Below, in pieces: positions 1 through 8,458 of a stretch of DNA of 29,981 nucleotides. The notes under the pieces were generated by a model. It worked only from the letters and a program-made list of their open reading frames with translations, ran no database searches and was not told the DNA's origin. The position numbers and the translations under genes are program-made. Every line of letters starts with the position of its first letter. The first letter of the stretch is position 1. Origin of the DNA: a virus; the IMG/VR virus record IMGVR_UViG_3300021960_000342, positions 1-29,981 of that record; one strand, given 5' to 3'.

Positions 1-2348
1 TTGTTTTAAAGGCAAGTCAGCTTAATGTTAATAGTACCACGGATGCTTCTTTAGCGACTTTTATTGAAACAGGTGCGGTATCTTTATATCATAACAATGC
101 ACTTAAACTAGCCACAACAGCCACAGGCGTAGATGTTACAGGTATTATTGTATCTGACGGTATGTCTACAAACACCTCTGGTACATCTAACTTTATAGCA
201 GGTGTAAACGCAGGTAACTCAATAGCCTCTGGCGGTGACAAAAATGTGCTTATAGGCGATGAGGCAGGTACTGCGATTACTACGGGTGATAGAAATACGG
301 CTGTCGGATTTGAAGCATTAAAGACAGAAGATGCACATGGCAGAAATGTTGCTATAGGGTATCATGCACTAGAAGATTTAAATGCAGGTGCAGATGCTTT
401 AAACATAGGTATTGGTTATAATGCAGGTGCAAATCTTACTACAGGTATACGAAACACTTTAATTGGTGGAAATGCAGCTGATGATTTAACAGATGCTGAC
501 GATAATGTAGCTATAGGAAGACAGGCTTTAAGCTCAGATACTTTAGGCAGTAAATCTGTAGCAATTGGTAATGACACTTTATTTGCACAAAACTTCACCA
601 GTGCTACTGATTCTTACAACACAGCAGTTGGTTATGCCGCAGGTGCAGCAATTACAACAGGTGTATCTAACACAGCAATAGGTGCACTTGCATTAGATGC
701 AAATACCACCGCATCCAACAATACGGCTGTTGGGTATCAGGCTTTAACAGCAAATACAACAGCTGCTCTAAATACAGCCGTTGGTTATCAGTCTATGGAT
801 GCTAATACCACAGGAGTTAGCAATACCTCTGTTGGTGGTCATTCTTTAGGCGCAAATGTAACTGGAAATAGCTTAACCGCTGTTGGTTCAAATGCTTTAC
901 TTGTCAATACAACATCAAGTAACACTGCTGTTGGTGCTAACGCTGCTTATAGCAACACATCAGGACATATAGATGCTTTCGGAGTAAACGCTGCTTATAG
1001 CAACACCACAGGTAATTACAACAGTGCCTTTGGCCAGCAAAATGGTTACTATGCAGCATTACAACACAACACCACAGGCAGTTCTAATGCGGCTTTTGCA
1101 ACAGGTGCGTTGGGGAATACTACCACAGGTAGTTCTAATACGGGGATAGGTGTAGCTGCTCTCTACTCCAACACCACCGCCAGCGACAACACTGCCGTTG
1201 GGTATCAGGCTGGGTATGCAATTACTACTGGTCAAAAAAATGTAGCGATTGGTGGTACTGCTTTAAAAACAAGCGCAACAGGGTATTTCCAAACAGCAGT
1301 TGGCTATGGGGCTTTAACCAATTCTAATTACACAGCGAATGTTTATGCTTATAACACCGCAGTTGGTTACAACGCAGGAACAGCAAACACTACAGGTAAA
1401 GTAACAGCGGTAGGTGCAAGTACTTTACAATCAAATACGACAGGAATTAATAACGCAGCGTTTGGTGGTGCGACTGACGGATTTGGTGCTGCTTTACAGG
1501 CTAACACCACAGGCAGTAATAATACCGGTTTGGGTTATGGAGCTTTAACTGCAAACACCACCGCATCCAGCAACACTGCAGTTGGGTATTATGCAGGTTT
1601 AGTAGTCACAACAGGTGTACAAAATACCTTTGTAGGTGTCCAAGCTGGTGATGGCACTGATGATGGTAATAACAACACAGCCGTTGGTTATTTAGCACTT
1701 AGTGCTAACTGTGGTAGTCATAATACTGCTATTGGACAAGGTGCTGCATCTGTTTGTACAGGGGCAAATAATACTTCTTTAGGAAGTGGTGCAGCGGCAG
1801 CACTCACTTCAGGTAGTAACAATCTGCTTCTAGGAAAAGACGCAGGAATTACAGGTAGTCCCGGTGGTTCAATAGGAACAAGTAGTAATAAAATTGTACT
1901 TGGTGATGAGAGTATAGCTGAAGCTAATATTCAAGTAGATTGGACTGTAGCCTCAGACCAACGTGATAAAACAGACTTTACAGCCCTAGACTTAGGCTTG
2001 GACTTTGTTAAAGCACTAGCTCCTGTAACATACAAGTGGGACAAGCGTTCCAAATACGGTGACAAGTCTGCTGATGACTATGATCTTGCTGCACAGTCTC
2101 CAGACGGTACGCACAAAGAAGATTGGTTAGACATAGGCTTTAAAGCTCAAGAGGTTCAAGCACTTGAAGAAGCTGCTGGATATACAACTGCCTCTAAGAA
2201 AAACCTTACTGTATCTACATCAGATGATGGCAAGCAAATGGGTCTTCAGTACAGCAAGTTTGTACCAATCCTAGTAAAAGCAATTCAAGAACTCTCCGCA
2301 AAGAACGATGCCTTAGAAGCACGTATCACAGCCCTAGAAGGAAACTAA
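1..2348 (+). CDS. Tail fibre protein with YadA-like repeats and C-terminal S74 chaperone (5' end outside window)
   Basis: Probable receptor-binding tail fibre. An ATG lies at 162, but the same frame is open back to the window edge (from base 3). The upstream 53 codons encode a stretch (GAVSLYHNNALKLATT, then TGVDVTG) typical of the interior of marine phage fibres, so the real start lies left of the window. Most of the protein is a degenerate array built on N-T-A-V-G-Y-x-A, like the left-handed beta-roll of trimeric autotransporter heads. The last ~130 residues are an intramolecular chaperone (peptidase S74): a Ser-Asp-Gln-Arg motif with the Ser codon at 1953-1955, where this family cuts itself, then a WLDIGFKAQEV segment and a terminal coiled coil (AIQELSAKNDALEARITAL). 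In the family, the chaperone trimerises the fibre and is then released. The domain call is firm; the role in host recognition is inferred. Confidence 0.9.
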   Translation, partial: VLKASQLNVNSTTDASLATFIETGAVSLYHNNALKLATTATGVDVTGIIVSDGMSTNTSGTSNFIAGVNAGNSIASGGDKNVLIGDEAGTAITTGDRNTAVGFEALKTEDAHGRNVAIGYHALEDLNAGADALNIGIGYNAGANLTTGIRNTLIGGNAADDLTDADDNVAIGRQALSSDTLGSKSVAIGNDTLFAQNFTSATDSYNTAVGYAAGAAITTGVSNTAIGALALDANTTASNNTAVGYQALTANTTAALNTAVGYQSMDANTTGVSNTSVGGHSLGANVTGNSLTAVGSNALLVNTTSSNTAVGANAAYSNTSGHIDAFGVNAAYSNTTGNYNSAFGQQNGYYAALQHNTTGSSNAAFATGALGNTTTGSSNTGIGVAALYSNTTASDNTAVGYQAGYAITTGQKNVAIGGTALKTSATGYFQTAVGYGALTNSNYTANVYAYNTAVGYNAGTANTTGKVTAVGASTLQSNTTGINNAAFGGATDGFGAALQANTTGSNNTGLGYGALTANTTASSNTAVGYYAGLVVTTGVQNTFVGVQAGDGTDDGNNNTAVGYLALSANCGSHNTAIGQGAASVCTGANNTSLGSGAAAALTSGSNNLLLGKDAGITGSPGGSIGTSSNKIVLGDESIAEANIQVDWTVASDQRDKTDFTALDLGLDFVKALAPVTYKWDKRSKYGDKSADDYDLAAQSPDGTHKEDWLDIGFKAQEVQALEEAAGYTTASKKNLTVSTSDDGKQMGLQYSKFVPILVKAIQELSAKNDALEARITALEGN
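162..1850 (+). repeat. Protein-level repeat array of the tail fibre (NTAVGY-type)
   Basis: Roughly two dozen degenerate units carry N-T-A-V-G or N-T-A-I-G, usually followed by an Ala/Gly-rich turn and an N-T-T-G or N-T-T-A motif. Many DNA blocks recur nearly verbatim, for example 'aacaccacaggcagt' and 'gctgttgg...gct'. Such arrays recombine easily, which makes this a likely region of strain variation. Confidence 0.8.
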
Positions 2349-2351
2349 ACA

Positions 2352-2573
2352 ATGACTGACACACCAACCACAGAAGAAATCGCACAGCACTACACAGCGA
2401 TGGGTCACTCAGTTGACCTCCTTAACGCTGGTCAACCAGAGGGCATGGAAGATGCCGATTGGACTGACACAGTGTCCCGCAATGTAGAGCATCTGGAACT
2501 CATGGTGGCAAAAGACTACTGGACTACAGAAAGTATGACTGCTGCTAACTCTGCAATTGCAGCAAACTCGTAA
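2352..2573 (+). CDS. Small acidic phage protein, paralogue of the next gene
   Basis: 73 aa, unrecognised. It begins 3 nt after the fibre stop, so it is almost certainly co-translated. The protein is acidic and predicted helical, without a signal peptide or membrane segment. Its C-terminal half (SRNVEHLELMVAKDYW, then TAANSAIAA) aligns with that of the following gene (TRSVGYLKHQKDTYSDW, then TAINSAITAA), and both start with a TT/TA-x-EI motif. The two are therefore diverged tandem duplicates. The place directly behind the fibre gene would suit an accessory of the fibre or a tail-tip component, but nothing in the sequence proves that. Confidence 0.7.
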   Translation: MTDTPTTEEIAQHYTAMGHSVDLLNAGQPEGMEDADWTDTVSRNVEHLELMVAKDYWTTESMTAANSAIAANS

Positions 2574-2583
2574 GGATAAATAA

Positions 2584-2856
2584 ATGACACGTACAGCAGA
2601 TGAAATTACACAAGCCCATGCAGCTTGTTTAGGTGGGGCAAGCACAATCAATAGTGTTATTGCTACTCACGCTAAAGGCGATAGTGCAACAGATAAAGAC
2701 TTTGGGCATGACCTGACGCATGATGAAAAGAAAGAACGTGTTACACGTAGCGTAGGCTATCTAAAACATCAGAAAGACACATACAGTGATTGGGATAGCA
2801 AAGACTTTACTGCTATTAATTCTGCTATTACAGCAGCCGATAGCTTTACAGGATAA
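2584..2856 (+). CDS. Small phage protein, paralogue of the preceding gene
   Basis: 90 aa, unrecognised. A GTAAGGATAA stretch before the ATG supplies the ribosome binding site. It is related to the preceding 73-aa protein over about 30 C-terminal residues (K/E-x-x-TRSVGYL pattern, aromatic YSDW, then F-TAINSAITAA). It differs by a longer, charged middle rich in His, Asp and Lys (HDLTHDEKKERV). It is soluble, with no cysteine pair and no membrane segment. No function is assigned. Confidence 0.7.
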   Translation: MTRTADEITQAHAACLGGASTINSVIATHAKGDSATDKDFGHDLTHDEKKERVTRSVGYLKHQKDTYSDWDSKDFTAINSAITAADSFTG

Positions 2857-2859
2857 GTT

Positions 2860-3114
2860 GTGGAAATCAACTGGACACTAGTAACAATAGCAGGGGCATT
2901 ACTAGCCCAAGGTGCTGCTGTTGTGTGGGCAGTGTCCAGTATGGTGTCTGACATTAAGTATAACAAAGCTAACATATCTGAAGTACGTATAGACAGTGCT
3001 AGACTAGCTGATAATATACATGAGAATGACGTAATGATTGCACGTATTGATGCAAATGTAGAAGCAATTAAGGAAGCATTAAATGTGGTTACGACTAGCC
3101 ACGCAAAGAGATAA
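2860..3114 (+). CDS. Small inner-membrane protein with N-terminal TM helix and helical tail (holin- or spanin-like candidate)
   Basis: 84 aa starting with GTG; AGGATAA lies 6-7 nt upstream and no better start is available. Residues ~6-28 form one hydrophobic segment rich in Ala, Leu and Val. The rest is a charged, probably coiled-coil helix with regular Ile/Leu/Val spacing (ISEVRIDSARLADNIHEND, then IDANVEAIKEAL). One-TM proteins with this architecture sit beside tail-fibre genes in many phages, where some act as pinholins or i-spanins. That function is a guess from size, topology and position; a structural or membrane-tethering role fits equally well. Confidence 0.65.
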   Translation: MEINWTLVTIAGALLAQGAAVVWAVSSMVSDIKYNKANISEVRIDSARLADNIHENDVMIARIDANVEAIKEALNVVTTSHAKR

Positions 3115-3118
3115 TTAA

Positions 3119-3598
3119 ATGATTGACCCCATCACAGCTTTTGCTGCAGCTAATGCAGCATTTAAAGGGGTTAAGATGCTTGTAGGGGCTGGCAGAGAGA
3201 TACAAGATGTATCCCAGCAGCTAGGGGCATGGTACGGTGCAGTAGCTGACATTACTAGGGCTGAGTCCCAACGTAAAAACCCTACGTGGTTAGACAAGCA
3301 GACACACGGTACTGACAACATAGAACAAGAAGCAATGGACATTATTGTTCGTAAGAAGACATTGCTTGAGAAAGAAAAAGAAATAAAGTTTATGTTAGAC
3401 TACAGGTTTGGTCTTGGCACATACGATGAAATGTTAGGTATGCGTAGGCAAATACGTAAGGAACGTGAAGAGACTGTGTATGCAGCAATGGAAGCTAAAA
3501 GGCAGATGGCTAACAATGCAGCTATAGGTGGCCTATCATTACTAATCATTGGTGTATTAGGTGGAGGCATATATCTGATATCACTAGGAATTGGTTAA
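3119..3598 (+). CDS. Conserved marine-phage protein with C-terminal membrane segment
   Basis: 159 aa. The N-terminus (MIDPITAFAAANAAFKGVK) with a following 'GAGREIQDVSQQLGAWYGA' block is of a type I associate with many marine tailed phages; its function is unknown. The middle (~65-130) is strongly charged and helical (LLEKEKEIKFML and MRRQIRKEREE), and the last 25 residues (~134-158) form a Gly/Leu/Ile-rich membrane helix. This suggests a tail-anchored protein with its charged domain in the cytoplasm or virion lumen. It begins 4 nt after the previous gene and its stop overlaps the next start (TAATG). Confidence 0.7.
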   Translation: MIDPITAFAAANAAFKGVKMLVGAGREIQDVSQQLGAWYGAVADITRAESQRKNPTWLDKQTHGTDNIEQEAMDIIVRKKTLLEKEKEIKFMLDYRFGLGTYDEMLGMRRQIRKEREETVYAAMEAKRQMANNAAIGGLSLLIIGVLGGGIYLISLGIG

Positions 3599-3861
3599 TG
3601 ATTAATCTTGTTGTGTTACCCCTTGTGTTAGCAGGGCTGCTAAGTCATCCTGAGTTTGTACAGTGTCACCTAGCAAAAAGAGTTAAAATACAAGGAGAAA
3701 AGGTTTGCATTTACCGTGGACCTAATGGTACAATAGGATATCATTACCCTATGTTTAAGTTTAGTGAATGCCCTAAGACGTATATGTGTAGATACACACC
3801 TAACGCTAAGAAGAAAGTATCAGTTCAAGATATACTTGACGGATTAAAGGACGGATTTTAA
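3598..3861 (+). CDS. Small exported, cysteine-containing protein
   Basis: 87 aa; its ATG shares one base with the previous stop (TAATG), a sign of translational coupling. The first ~20 residues (MINLVVLPLVLAGLLS) are a hydrophobic signal-type segment without a convincing lipobox. The remainder is basic and holds four cysteines (about residues 23, 37, 58, 63), enough for two disulfides. Exported with disulfides, it would act in the periplasm or on the envelope. Position next to two membrane proteins could indicate a lysis or envelope role, but there is no recognisable enzyme motif. Confidence 0.6.
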   Translation: MINLVVLPLVLAGLLSHPEFVQCHLAKRVKIQGEKVCIYRGPNGTIGYHYPMFKFSECPKTYMCRYTPNAKKKVSVQDILDGLKDGF

Positions 3862-3863
3862 TA

Positions 3864-6167
3864 ATGATTAATACTAAATTTGCAGGTTTTACTTTAAAGC
3901 AAAAGCATACACTTGCTAAAGGTATGGGCTTTGATGGCAAAGCAAATAATAAAGAAATAGATAATTTTATTAACTCAAATCCACAAAACTCTAACACTTA
4001 TGCTATGTATGTGAATGCAGCAAAAAATGCAGTGGGGGGTTTTATGTCTAAGGGCAGAGCAAAAGGTATGTCTCAAGGTGGTGCTTTTTTTGATCAACCT
4101 TTTATTGGAGGGGGTTCAAGAGAATTTGCAGAAAAAAATTATGGTCAGGTTGGTCCCCCAAACTCTACTCTTCAAGGTAATAATCCTACTTTAATAGATA
4201 AAGTAAATAATTCTTTAAAAACACCTAAAAGGCTAAAGCCAGTAGAAGACCCCGGTAATTTTTCAGAATCAGACCCCGGTGTTTGGCAACATATTCACAA
4301 CAACTTTAGTAATAACCAACATCAAGCGGTTATTAAAAATAACGTTACAGGTGCGCAACAAGCTAGTGGGGGTTACTACGCAACCAGAGCGGAAGTAAAT
4401 GCAGCATTAGCACCTGTATTAGAGTCTATGAATAAACCTCATGAAGACTATAAAAAGAAAAAATCTGAGTACGACAAGAAGAAAAAAGCTTTTGATGCTT
4501 ACACAGCTAACGTAGCAGAGATAGAAAGAGTTGGTGAAGAAAAGAACCAAGTTATTGGGGATATTTCATATGCTGCTGTTACTTCTCCTGCAGAGATGGC
4601 AACTAAAACTAAAGTTGATACTATTACAGAGTCTGAAGATCAACTTATTGACAAAGCCACAGGCCAAGTTTCTGGTACTCCTTCTGCAACAGCTACTACT
4701 GCAGGGGCTACTACTGCAGATACTTCTGCTGACGTAGCTACAGAAACAATATCAGCAGCCAGTATTGCGGATAAAACTAAAGCTGAAGCTGACAAGGTAA
4801 CAGCAGCACAAGGTGCTGTATCTGAAGATGAACAAATTACTGCTGCTAAAGGAAGCTTGAGCAGTACTGGCACAGATGATATTGTTAAGATTACTGATCC
4901 TACTCAGATAGTTCCCCCTCCTGCTCGTAAGGTAGAAGAAGGTGAGATGATTAGTGGTTCTGCTGTAGATATGGCTGCAGTAAAAGAAGCCACTGACATT
5001 CAAGCTGCTACTGCTGATCCTAGTAAAAGAGCTACAGTACAGGGACAGCTTGAAAGTTTAATGCAAGACTTTGAGGGTGGCGATACTCCTTCTTGGGCTG
5101 CAGGAGCTATGAGATCGGCAACAGCACAGATGTTAGCACGTGGTCTAAGCTCTAGTAGTATGGCAGCACAGGCTATTGTACAAGCCGCTATGGAGTCTGC
5201 GCTACCTATCGCACAACAAGATGCACAAGTAGTAGCACAGTTTGAGGCACAAAACTTAAGTAATCGTCAACAGACTGCTTTGTTTGCTGCACAACAACGT
5301 GCTGACTTTCTTAAGTTAGACTTTAATCAAGAGTTTCAAGCACGTGTAACTAATGCTGCTAAGATTAGTGACATTGCTAACATAAACTTTACTGCTGACC
5401 AGCAAATAGCTTTAGAAAATGCAAGGTTGACACAGACTACAAATCTTGCTAATATGTCAGCATTAAACGCTAAGGTTATGGCTGATGCTGCTGCTATGAG
5501 TCAGATGGATTTAACTAACCTATCTAATGAGCAACAAGCTGCTGTGCAGAATGCTCAGAACTTTTTACAGATGGATATGGCTAATTTAAGTAATCTACAG
5601 CAGACTTCTATGTTTAAAGCTCAAGCGGTACAACAGGCACTACTTACTGATGTTGCCGCTGAGAACGCCGCTAAACAATTTAATGCGACCAGTAAAAATC
5701 AAGCTTCTCAGTTTATGGCAAGTCTTAAGTCACAGGTTGATCAGTTTAATGCGACTCAAACTAATGCAATGAATCAATTTAATGCTGGTGAAAAAAACGC
5801 ATTATCTAAATTTAATGCAGAGATGCAAAATCAAAGAGATCAATTTAATGCTACTAACACTCTTGTTGTTGCTCAAGCTAACGCTCAATGGCGTCAAAAT
5901 ATTGCTACTCTTAACACCGCCGCTAAAAATGAAGCTAACATGGCTGACGCCAAGTTTCAAAATGGTTTTACTGAAAATGCTATTAATCAAATTTGGCAAC
6001 GTGAAAGAGATATGATGGCTTATGCTTTTACCGCTTCGGAAAGTTTAAAAGAAAGAAATCTTAAAATATTAATAGCAGATAAAAACTTAGAGAGCGTTCG
6101 TGATCAACTAGATCAAGCTGAAGATGCAGCTAGGTCTGAGTTTTGGTACAGATTTCTATTTAGTTAA
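3864..6167 (+). CDS. Large virion protein with Asn-phased 11-residue helical repeats
   Basis: 767 aa, probably an internal or tail-associated virion protein in the place of T7 gp15. Three parts are visible: residues 1-190, Gly/Asn-rich; 195-390, low-complexity Lys- then Ala/Thr-rich; ~453-705, a long helical array with exact 11-residue periodicity, Asn or Asp at position 1 and often Phe or Leu at position 11. 'QFNA' recurs in several units. No cysteine and no membrane segment was seen. It is followed at once by a transglycosylase gene, which fits an ejectosome cluster. Assignment rests on composition, size and context, not on a named family. Confidence 0.7.
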   Translation: MINTKFAGFTLKQKHTLAKGMGFDGKANNKEIDNFINSNPQNSNTYAMYVNAAKNAVGGFMSKGRAKGMSQGGAFFDQPFIGGGSREFAEKNYGQVGPPNSTLQGNNPTLIDKVNNSLKTPKRLKPVEDPGNFSESDPGVWQHIHNNFSNNQHQAVIKNNVTGAQQASGGYYATRAEVNAALAPVLESMNKPHEDYKKKKSEYDKKKKAFDAYTANVAEIERVGEEKNQVIGDISYAAVTSPAEMATKTKVDTITESEDQLIDKATGQVSGTPSATATTAGATTADTSADVATETISAASIADKTKAEADKVTAAQGAVSEDEQITAAKGSLSSTGTDDIVKITDPTQIVPPPARKVEEGEMISGSAVDMAAVKEATDIQAATADPSKRATVQGQLESLMQDFEGGDTPSWAAGAMRSATAQMLARGLSSSSMAAQAIVQAAMESALPIAQQDAQVVAQFEAQNLSNRQQTALFAAQQRADFLKLDFNQEFQARVTNAAKISDIANINFTADQQIALENARLTQTTNLANMSALNAKVMADAAAMSQMDLTNLSNEQQAAVQNAQNFLQMDMANLSNLQQTSMFKAQAVQQALLTDVAAENAAKQFNATSKNQASQFMASLKSQVDQFNATQTNAMNQFNAGEKNALSKFNAEMQNQRDQFNATNTLVVAQANAQWRQNIATLNTAAKNEANMADAKFQNGFTENAINQIWQRERDMMAYAFTASESLKERNLKILIADKNLESVRDQLDQAEDAARSEFWYRFLFS
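5220..5978 (+). repeat. In-frame 11-residue (33-nt) repeat array in the 767-aa virion protein
   Basis: Counting in steps of 11 from residue 453 to 705 gives an unbroken register of about 23 units. Position 1 is Asn in most and Asp in several (N464, D486, N497, N508, N519, N530, D541, N552, N563, N574, D596, N607, N629, N640, N651, N662, N673, N684, D695). Position 11 is commonly Phe or Leu. Units such as QFNATSKNQAS and QFNATQTNAMN are near copies. Hendecad spacing predicts a slightly right-handed amphipathic helix. Confidence 0.85.
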
Positions 6168-6176
6168 GGAAAATAA

Positions 6177-6926
6177 ATGTCATACGCTAATTATCAAAAA
6201 GCCCCTACAAGTGCTGCAGAAAAAGCTTTAAATCTTTCGGCTGGAACTGGTGCGCTTAAAGGTGGAGAACCAATATATAAAACCAGTGAGTCTGATTTAC
6301 CAGAAGCTAAGTTAAAAGGTTTTATGAATCGTCCTTCTGTTTTAGAGCAAAGACAATCTAATTTTAAAGAAAGTATAATGGAATATTTAGTAGCAGAAAA
6401 TAAAGCTCTGGCTGATCAGGCAAGTATCTATGAATCTAAAATGTTTGATGAAGATGAAAAAATTAATAGGGCTTTAGGTATTAATTTAACTCGTGGACCT
6501 AAAGATTCATCTACACGCGGTCCTGAAGAGGTTTCTGGTACTGTTGCTAAAATAGTAAATGCAATTAGTATGGCTGAGAGCAGTGGGGGTAAAAATACAA
6601 ATCACCCTCTTGTTAAAAAAGGTATTTACAAAGGTCAAAGAGCTATTGGTGAATATGCTATTATGCCCGGAAATGTATCACAATGGACAAAGCAAGCCCT
6701 TGGTTATGAAATGTCAGTAGAGGACTTTAAAGATAATCCTGACGCACAAGCTTATGTTACAGAATATAAAATAAATGAGTATTACAACAAGTACGGTACG
6801 GTTGAAGACGCTGCATCTGTTTGGTTTACAGGAAAACCTGTAAAAGAAGCTGGTAATGTTAGTGATGGATATACAACTGCACCTAAGTACTTACAAAAAT
6901 TTATGGGTTTCTATAAAGGAAGATAA
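6177..6926 (+). CDS. Virion-associated lytic transglycosylase-like protein (SLT/lysozyme fold)
   Basis: 249 aa. The N-terminal ~118 residues look like a disordered, charged linker. The C-terminal half resembles soluble lytic transglycosylases: AISMAESSGG carries the candidate catalytic Glu (E134) in the E-S-S/G context of the family, followed by an 'AIGEYAIMPGNVSQW' block (usual form G-x-x-Q-x-M-P) and a helical tail (YKINEYYNKYG, then AASVWFTG). Such enzymes cut peptidoglycan locally so that DNA can cross the envelope on infection. In T7 this domain is fused to gp16; here it is a separate gene between large virion proteins. The usual Gln of the G-x-x-Q motif is replaced (GEYAIMP), so activity is probable but unproven. 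Confidence 0.75.
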   Translation: MSYANYQKAPTSAAEKALNLSAGTGALKGGEPIYKTSESDLPEAKLKGFMNRPSVLEQRQSNFKESIMEYLVAENKALADQASIYESKMFDEDEKINRALGINLTRGPKDSSTRGPEEVSGTVAKIVNAISMAESSGGKNTNHPLVKKGIYKGQRAIGEYAIMPGNVSQWTKQALGYEMSVEDFKDNPDAQAYVTEYKINEYYNKYGTVEDAASVWFTGKPVKEAGNVSDGYTTAPKYLQKFMGFYKGR

Positions 6927-6931
6927 AAAAT

Positions 6932-7414
6932 ATGATGTACGATAGACCAATTCCGGGACAGTCTCTTACTACTGAACCTAAGAACGCTCCTTATGAAAAC
7001 CCACCTGAAATTGTTGACGTTGATGAGGCTATTATGCATCATTTAGATCGTTTAAATAATGAAGATGCTGCTGATGATATCCTAGATTTTATTGAATTAG
7101 GGGTAGACGTTAAGACTTTGACTGAAGCTGTTATGCGTAGTGCTGTTATGCAAGGTGTCCATAGCATAGATATTAGTTTAATTATAGGCCCAGTATTACA
7201 TGAGTTTATACGTGGTATTCCTTTAGCTGCTGGTATTGATTTTAAAGAAGGCTTTGACGACGAAGAAGAGTCAAAAGCAAAAATGTATTCTCGTAAAATG
7301 TCTTCCGCAAAGAAAACATTAGAAAGATTGGGGGCAGATAAAGCTCCCAAGCAAGAAGATAAAGAACCAGTAGTAGAAGATAAACCCACTGGTCTAATGG
7401 CAAGGAGAGCTTAA
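6932..7414 (+). CDS. Conserved phage virion-cluster protein, function unknown
   Basis: 160 aa, no cysteine, no membrane helix. The N-terminus is Pro-rich (RPIPGQSLTTEPKNAPYENPP), a pattern I associate with small proteins in the virion clusters of marine phages. A helical, hydrophobic middle (~30-100) is followed by an acidic patch (DFKEGFDDEEESK) and a Lys/Glu-rich, likely disordered tail. Position between the transglycosylase and the next virion gene suggests a chaperone or minor component of the ejected complex; this is an inference from context only. Confidence 0.6.
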   Translation: MMYDRPIPGQSLTTEPKNAPYENPPEIVDVDEAIMHHLDRLNNEDAADDILDFIELGVDVKTLTEAVMRSAVMQGVHSIDISLIIGPVLHEFIRGIPLAAGIDFKEGFDDEEESKAKMYSRKMSSAKKTLERLGADKAPKQEDKEPVVEDKPTGLMARRA

Positions 7415-8458
7415 ATGGCTATAAGTTTTGCAGGTCTACTAGAGGGCCAAAAGGGTTTAGCGGCGGAACAAGCTGCTGCTGCTAAGGCACAAGAAGACAA
7501 AGAGTGGCGGGAACTTATTCGTCAAGATAGCATTGATGCTAAAGAACAAGCTCAAGCTAATTTTATGCGTGGTATTAAAGACAAAAGATTTACTGTTCTT
7601 GCAGCCGCTGGTACAAAATATTTTAATGATCGTAAACCTACTGAGAAAATGACACAGGACTTAACCTTCCTTAACAATTTAGTAGGAGAAGTAGAGGGTG
7701 GCAGTAACTGGTTAGATAGCCTTGGCAACAACCCCGCTTTAATATCAAAAGCTGCTGATGCTGTAAGAATAGCTAAGGAAAAAAATAACTATCCTGTTAT
7801 TGGTCAAGACTTAGTAGATAATTTTATAATTATTGGCGCAAGTAATGACCCAGACGCAGCACTACAAGAGTTTGCTAATACGGGTGATTTGTATCGTCAG
7901 TTTGCTGAAGGTGACATTCAAGATGATGAGTTTTACTTTGACTTTCTTGCAAGAGTTTCTACACCTGTTGCTGCTTCTACTAGCACGTATAAAATTATTG
8001 ATCCAAAGAAACTGGGTATGGCACTTCCGGGTGGTGAAGATTATACAGCACAAAGTAAACTGTACGAAAAAGAAGTTAATAAAAGAATGACAAACAGGTT
8101 TCAAGAGCTTACTACTTTAGTTCAAAGTTTACCTGATAACACTCCAGAACGGAGAGCAGCAGACGCCGAGCTTGTTAAAGTGACAAATGCACAAAATGGA
8201 TCGCAAAATAATAATGATACCCTTAGAGATCAATTGTTTGGCGATAGCGCTTGGGACTACTTAGCAGAAACATATAAGAGCAATCCTCAAATGTTTGGTA
8301 ACGGAGCTTTCGCAAGACCGGGAGGCCCAGCGCCTGTTGAAACTCCTACAGTACGTGAACCTCAAATTGGAGAGAGAACAGATCAACCGGGATCAGATGG
8401 TAAATATCGTATTTGGGATGGAAATGCTTGGGTTCCAGAAGATGAGTTTCAACAATGA
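7415..8458 (+). CDS. Probable virion protein, function unknown
   Basis: 347 aa starting directly after the previous stop, with CAAGGAGAGC as an excellent ribosome binding site. The first ~70 residues are Ala/Gln/Glu-rich and helical; the middle is mixed, with no recognised motif. The end is Pro/Gly-rich and closes with a small aromatic module (GKYRIWDGNAWVPEDEF), like short 'WDG-W' motifs that sit at the end of some phage structural proteins. The stop overlaps the start of the 1284-aa gene by four bases (ATGA), so the two are probably made in a fixed ratio. Confidence 0.6.
   Translation: MAISFAGLLEGQKGLAAEQAAAAKAQEDKEWRELIRQDSIDAKEQAQANFMRGIKDKRFTVLAAAGTKYFNDRKPTEKMTQDLTFLNNLVGEVEGGSNWLDSLGNNPALISKAADAVRIAKEKNNYPVIGQDLVDNFIIIGASNDPDAALQEFANTGDLYRQFAEGDIQDDEFYFDFLARVSTPVAASTSTYKIIDPKKLGMALPGGEDYTAQSKLYEKEVNKRMTNRFQELTTLVQSLPDNTPERRAADAELVKVTNAQNGSQNNNDTLRDQLFGDSAWDYLAETYKSNPQMFGNGAFARPGGPAPVETPTVREPQIGERTDQPGSDGKYRIWDGNAWVPEDEFQQ

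Noticed and set aside
162-1850. Repeats considered as a CRISPR array
   Set aside because: Repeats are degenerate, coding and in frame, without regular spacers.
3836-3864. TTGACG-17-TAATAA promoter-like match before the 767-aa gene
   Set aside because: The -10 box matches only about half of the consensus and it lies within coding sequence of the previous gene.
4531-4737. Leucine-rich plus-strand frame
   Set aside because: Frame-shifted reading of Ala/Thr/Ser-rich codons in the 767-aa gene; composition artefact.
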